Origin: Bacteroidales bacterium
GTDB taxonomy: Bacteria; Bacteroidota; Bacteroidia; Bacteroidales; UBA7960
Assembly: GCA_003557805.1 (NCBI GenBank)
Contig: PWNY01000141.1
Span: 1 to 13,170, forward strand
Direction of reading: 5' to 3'
Length of the DNA: 13,170 nt
Numbering within the stretch: the first letter of the stretch is position 1; the number at the start of each line of letters is the position of its first letter. Below the pieces are notes generated by a model, which did no database searches, was not told where the DNA came from, and saw only the letters and a list, made by a program, of their open reading frames with translations. The position numbers and the translations under genes were made by a program. Positions 12,889 through 13,170 of the stretch are shown in pieces.

Positions 12889-13170
12889 ATGTTAATAACG
12901 ATTCTTGGTACCGGTACCTCCCAGGGTGTACCGGTAGTCGGTTGCAGATGCAGCGTATGCAAAAGCATTGATCCCCGTGACAAGCGCCTCAGGACTTCAG
13001 CAATGATACAGCACGGCAATAGTTCGTTAGTCATTGATGCAGGTCCGGACTTCAGGCAGCAGATGCTCAGGGCAAACGTCAGGCAGCTTGATGCTGTTGT
13101 CATAACACACAGCCACAAGGACCATACAGGTGGGCTTGACGATGTAAGGGCTTTTAACTGGATACAGAAA
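12889..13170 (+). CDS. PhnP-like metallo-beta-lactamase-fold hydrolase, N-terminal part (cut by window edge)
   Basis: The frame starts at ATG 12889 and is open for 94 codons to the right edge. It begins MLITILGTGTSQGVPVVGC, followed by the cysteine cluster GCRCSVC (Cys19, Cys21, Cys24), which binds an extra structural zinc in PhnP-type enzymes. The metal motif HSHKDH (His74, His76, Asp78, His79) then GGLDD follows. PhnP is a phosphodiesterase that opens cyclic ribose phosphates in phosphonate degradation. Bacteroidota carry many such proteins without phosphonate genes, so the substrate here is unknown and I give no symbol. No phosphonate genes are in the window. It is divergent from the flavin reductase gene. 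Confidence 0.9.
   Translation, partial: MLITILGTGTSQGVPVVGCRCSVCKSIDPRDKRLRTSAMIQHGNSSLVIDAGPDFRQQMLRANVRQLDAVVITHSHKDHTGGLDDVRAFNWIQK

Noticed and set aside
12897..12908. Palindrome GGTACCGGTACC at the start of the PhnP-like gene
   Set aside because: It is 12 bases long, expected a few times by chance in 13 kb, and it encodes the conserved GTGT motif, which explains the repetition.
1..13170. Search for a defence system, mobile element, prophage or CRISPR array
   Set aside because: All sizeable frames are assigned to core, envelope or secretion functions. No transposase, integrase, nuclease-effector pair or spaced direct repeats are visible.

Overview
The window is a mid-GC, gene-dense chromosomal segment from a member of the Bacteroidota, most likely an anaerobic Bacteroidales or Marinilabiliales-type lineage. 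The evidence is the start of a PorW/SprE-type lipoprotein of the type IX secretion system, a secreted M14 peptidase with a type IX C-terminal sorting domain, a DUF6913-type protein known from this phylum, TAnnTTTG promoter boxes in the intergenic spaces, and no convincing Shine-Dalgarno sequences. I see no tRNA, rRNA, transposon, prophage or CRISPR array. No intergenic stretch exceeds about 170 bases.

Layout. At the left edge (1-327, minus) is the N-terminal part of PorW/SprE. Divergent from it is a plus-strand run: M23 cell-wall peptidase, dxr (MEP isoprenoid pathway), rseP-type site-2 protease and rnz (tRNA 3' processing), at 456-4829. The first two genes overlap by ATGA and the last two are 11 bases apart, so this is probably an operon of envelope and housekeeping functions. 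Convergent with it, overlapping rnz by 12 bases, is lplA (lipoate-protein ligase, 4818-5810, minus). A 167-base divergent spacer separates lplA from valS (5978-8611, plus).

The second half is mainly minus strand. An apparent operon runs from a flavin reductase-like protein (12733) through a DUF6913-type protein and dapA (lysine/diaminopimelate synthesis) to a large secreted M14 zinc carboxypeptidase ending at 8624, convergent with valS. Between dapA and the peptidase lies a 98-base heptamer minisatellite that forms the last codons and the stop of dapA and almost the whole leader of the peptidase gene. At the right edge (12889 on, plus) begins a PhnP-like metallo-beta-lactamase-fold hydrolase.

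Functional links. The left-edge T9SS component and the T9SS-type cargo peptidase belong to the same export route. Most other genes are core metabolism or envelope maintenance. I do not see a convincing undescribed multi-gene system. The more unusual signals are at the DNA level: the heptamer minisatellite at the dapA/peptidase junction, a perfect 24-base palindrome inside the flavin reductase gene, a short reading frame plus small hairpin in the valS leader, and an inverted repeat in the promoter spacer of the PhnP-like gene.
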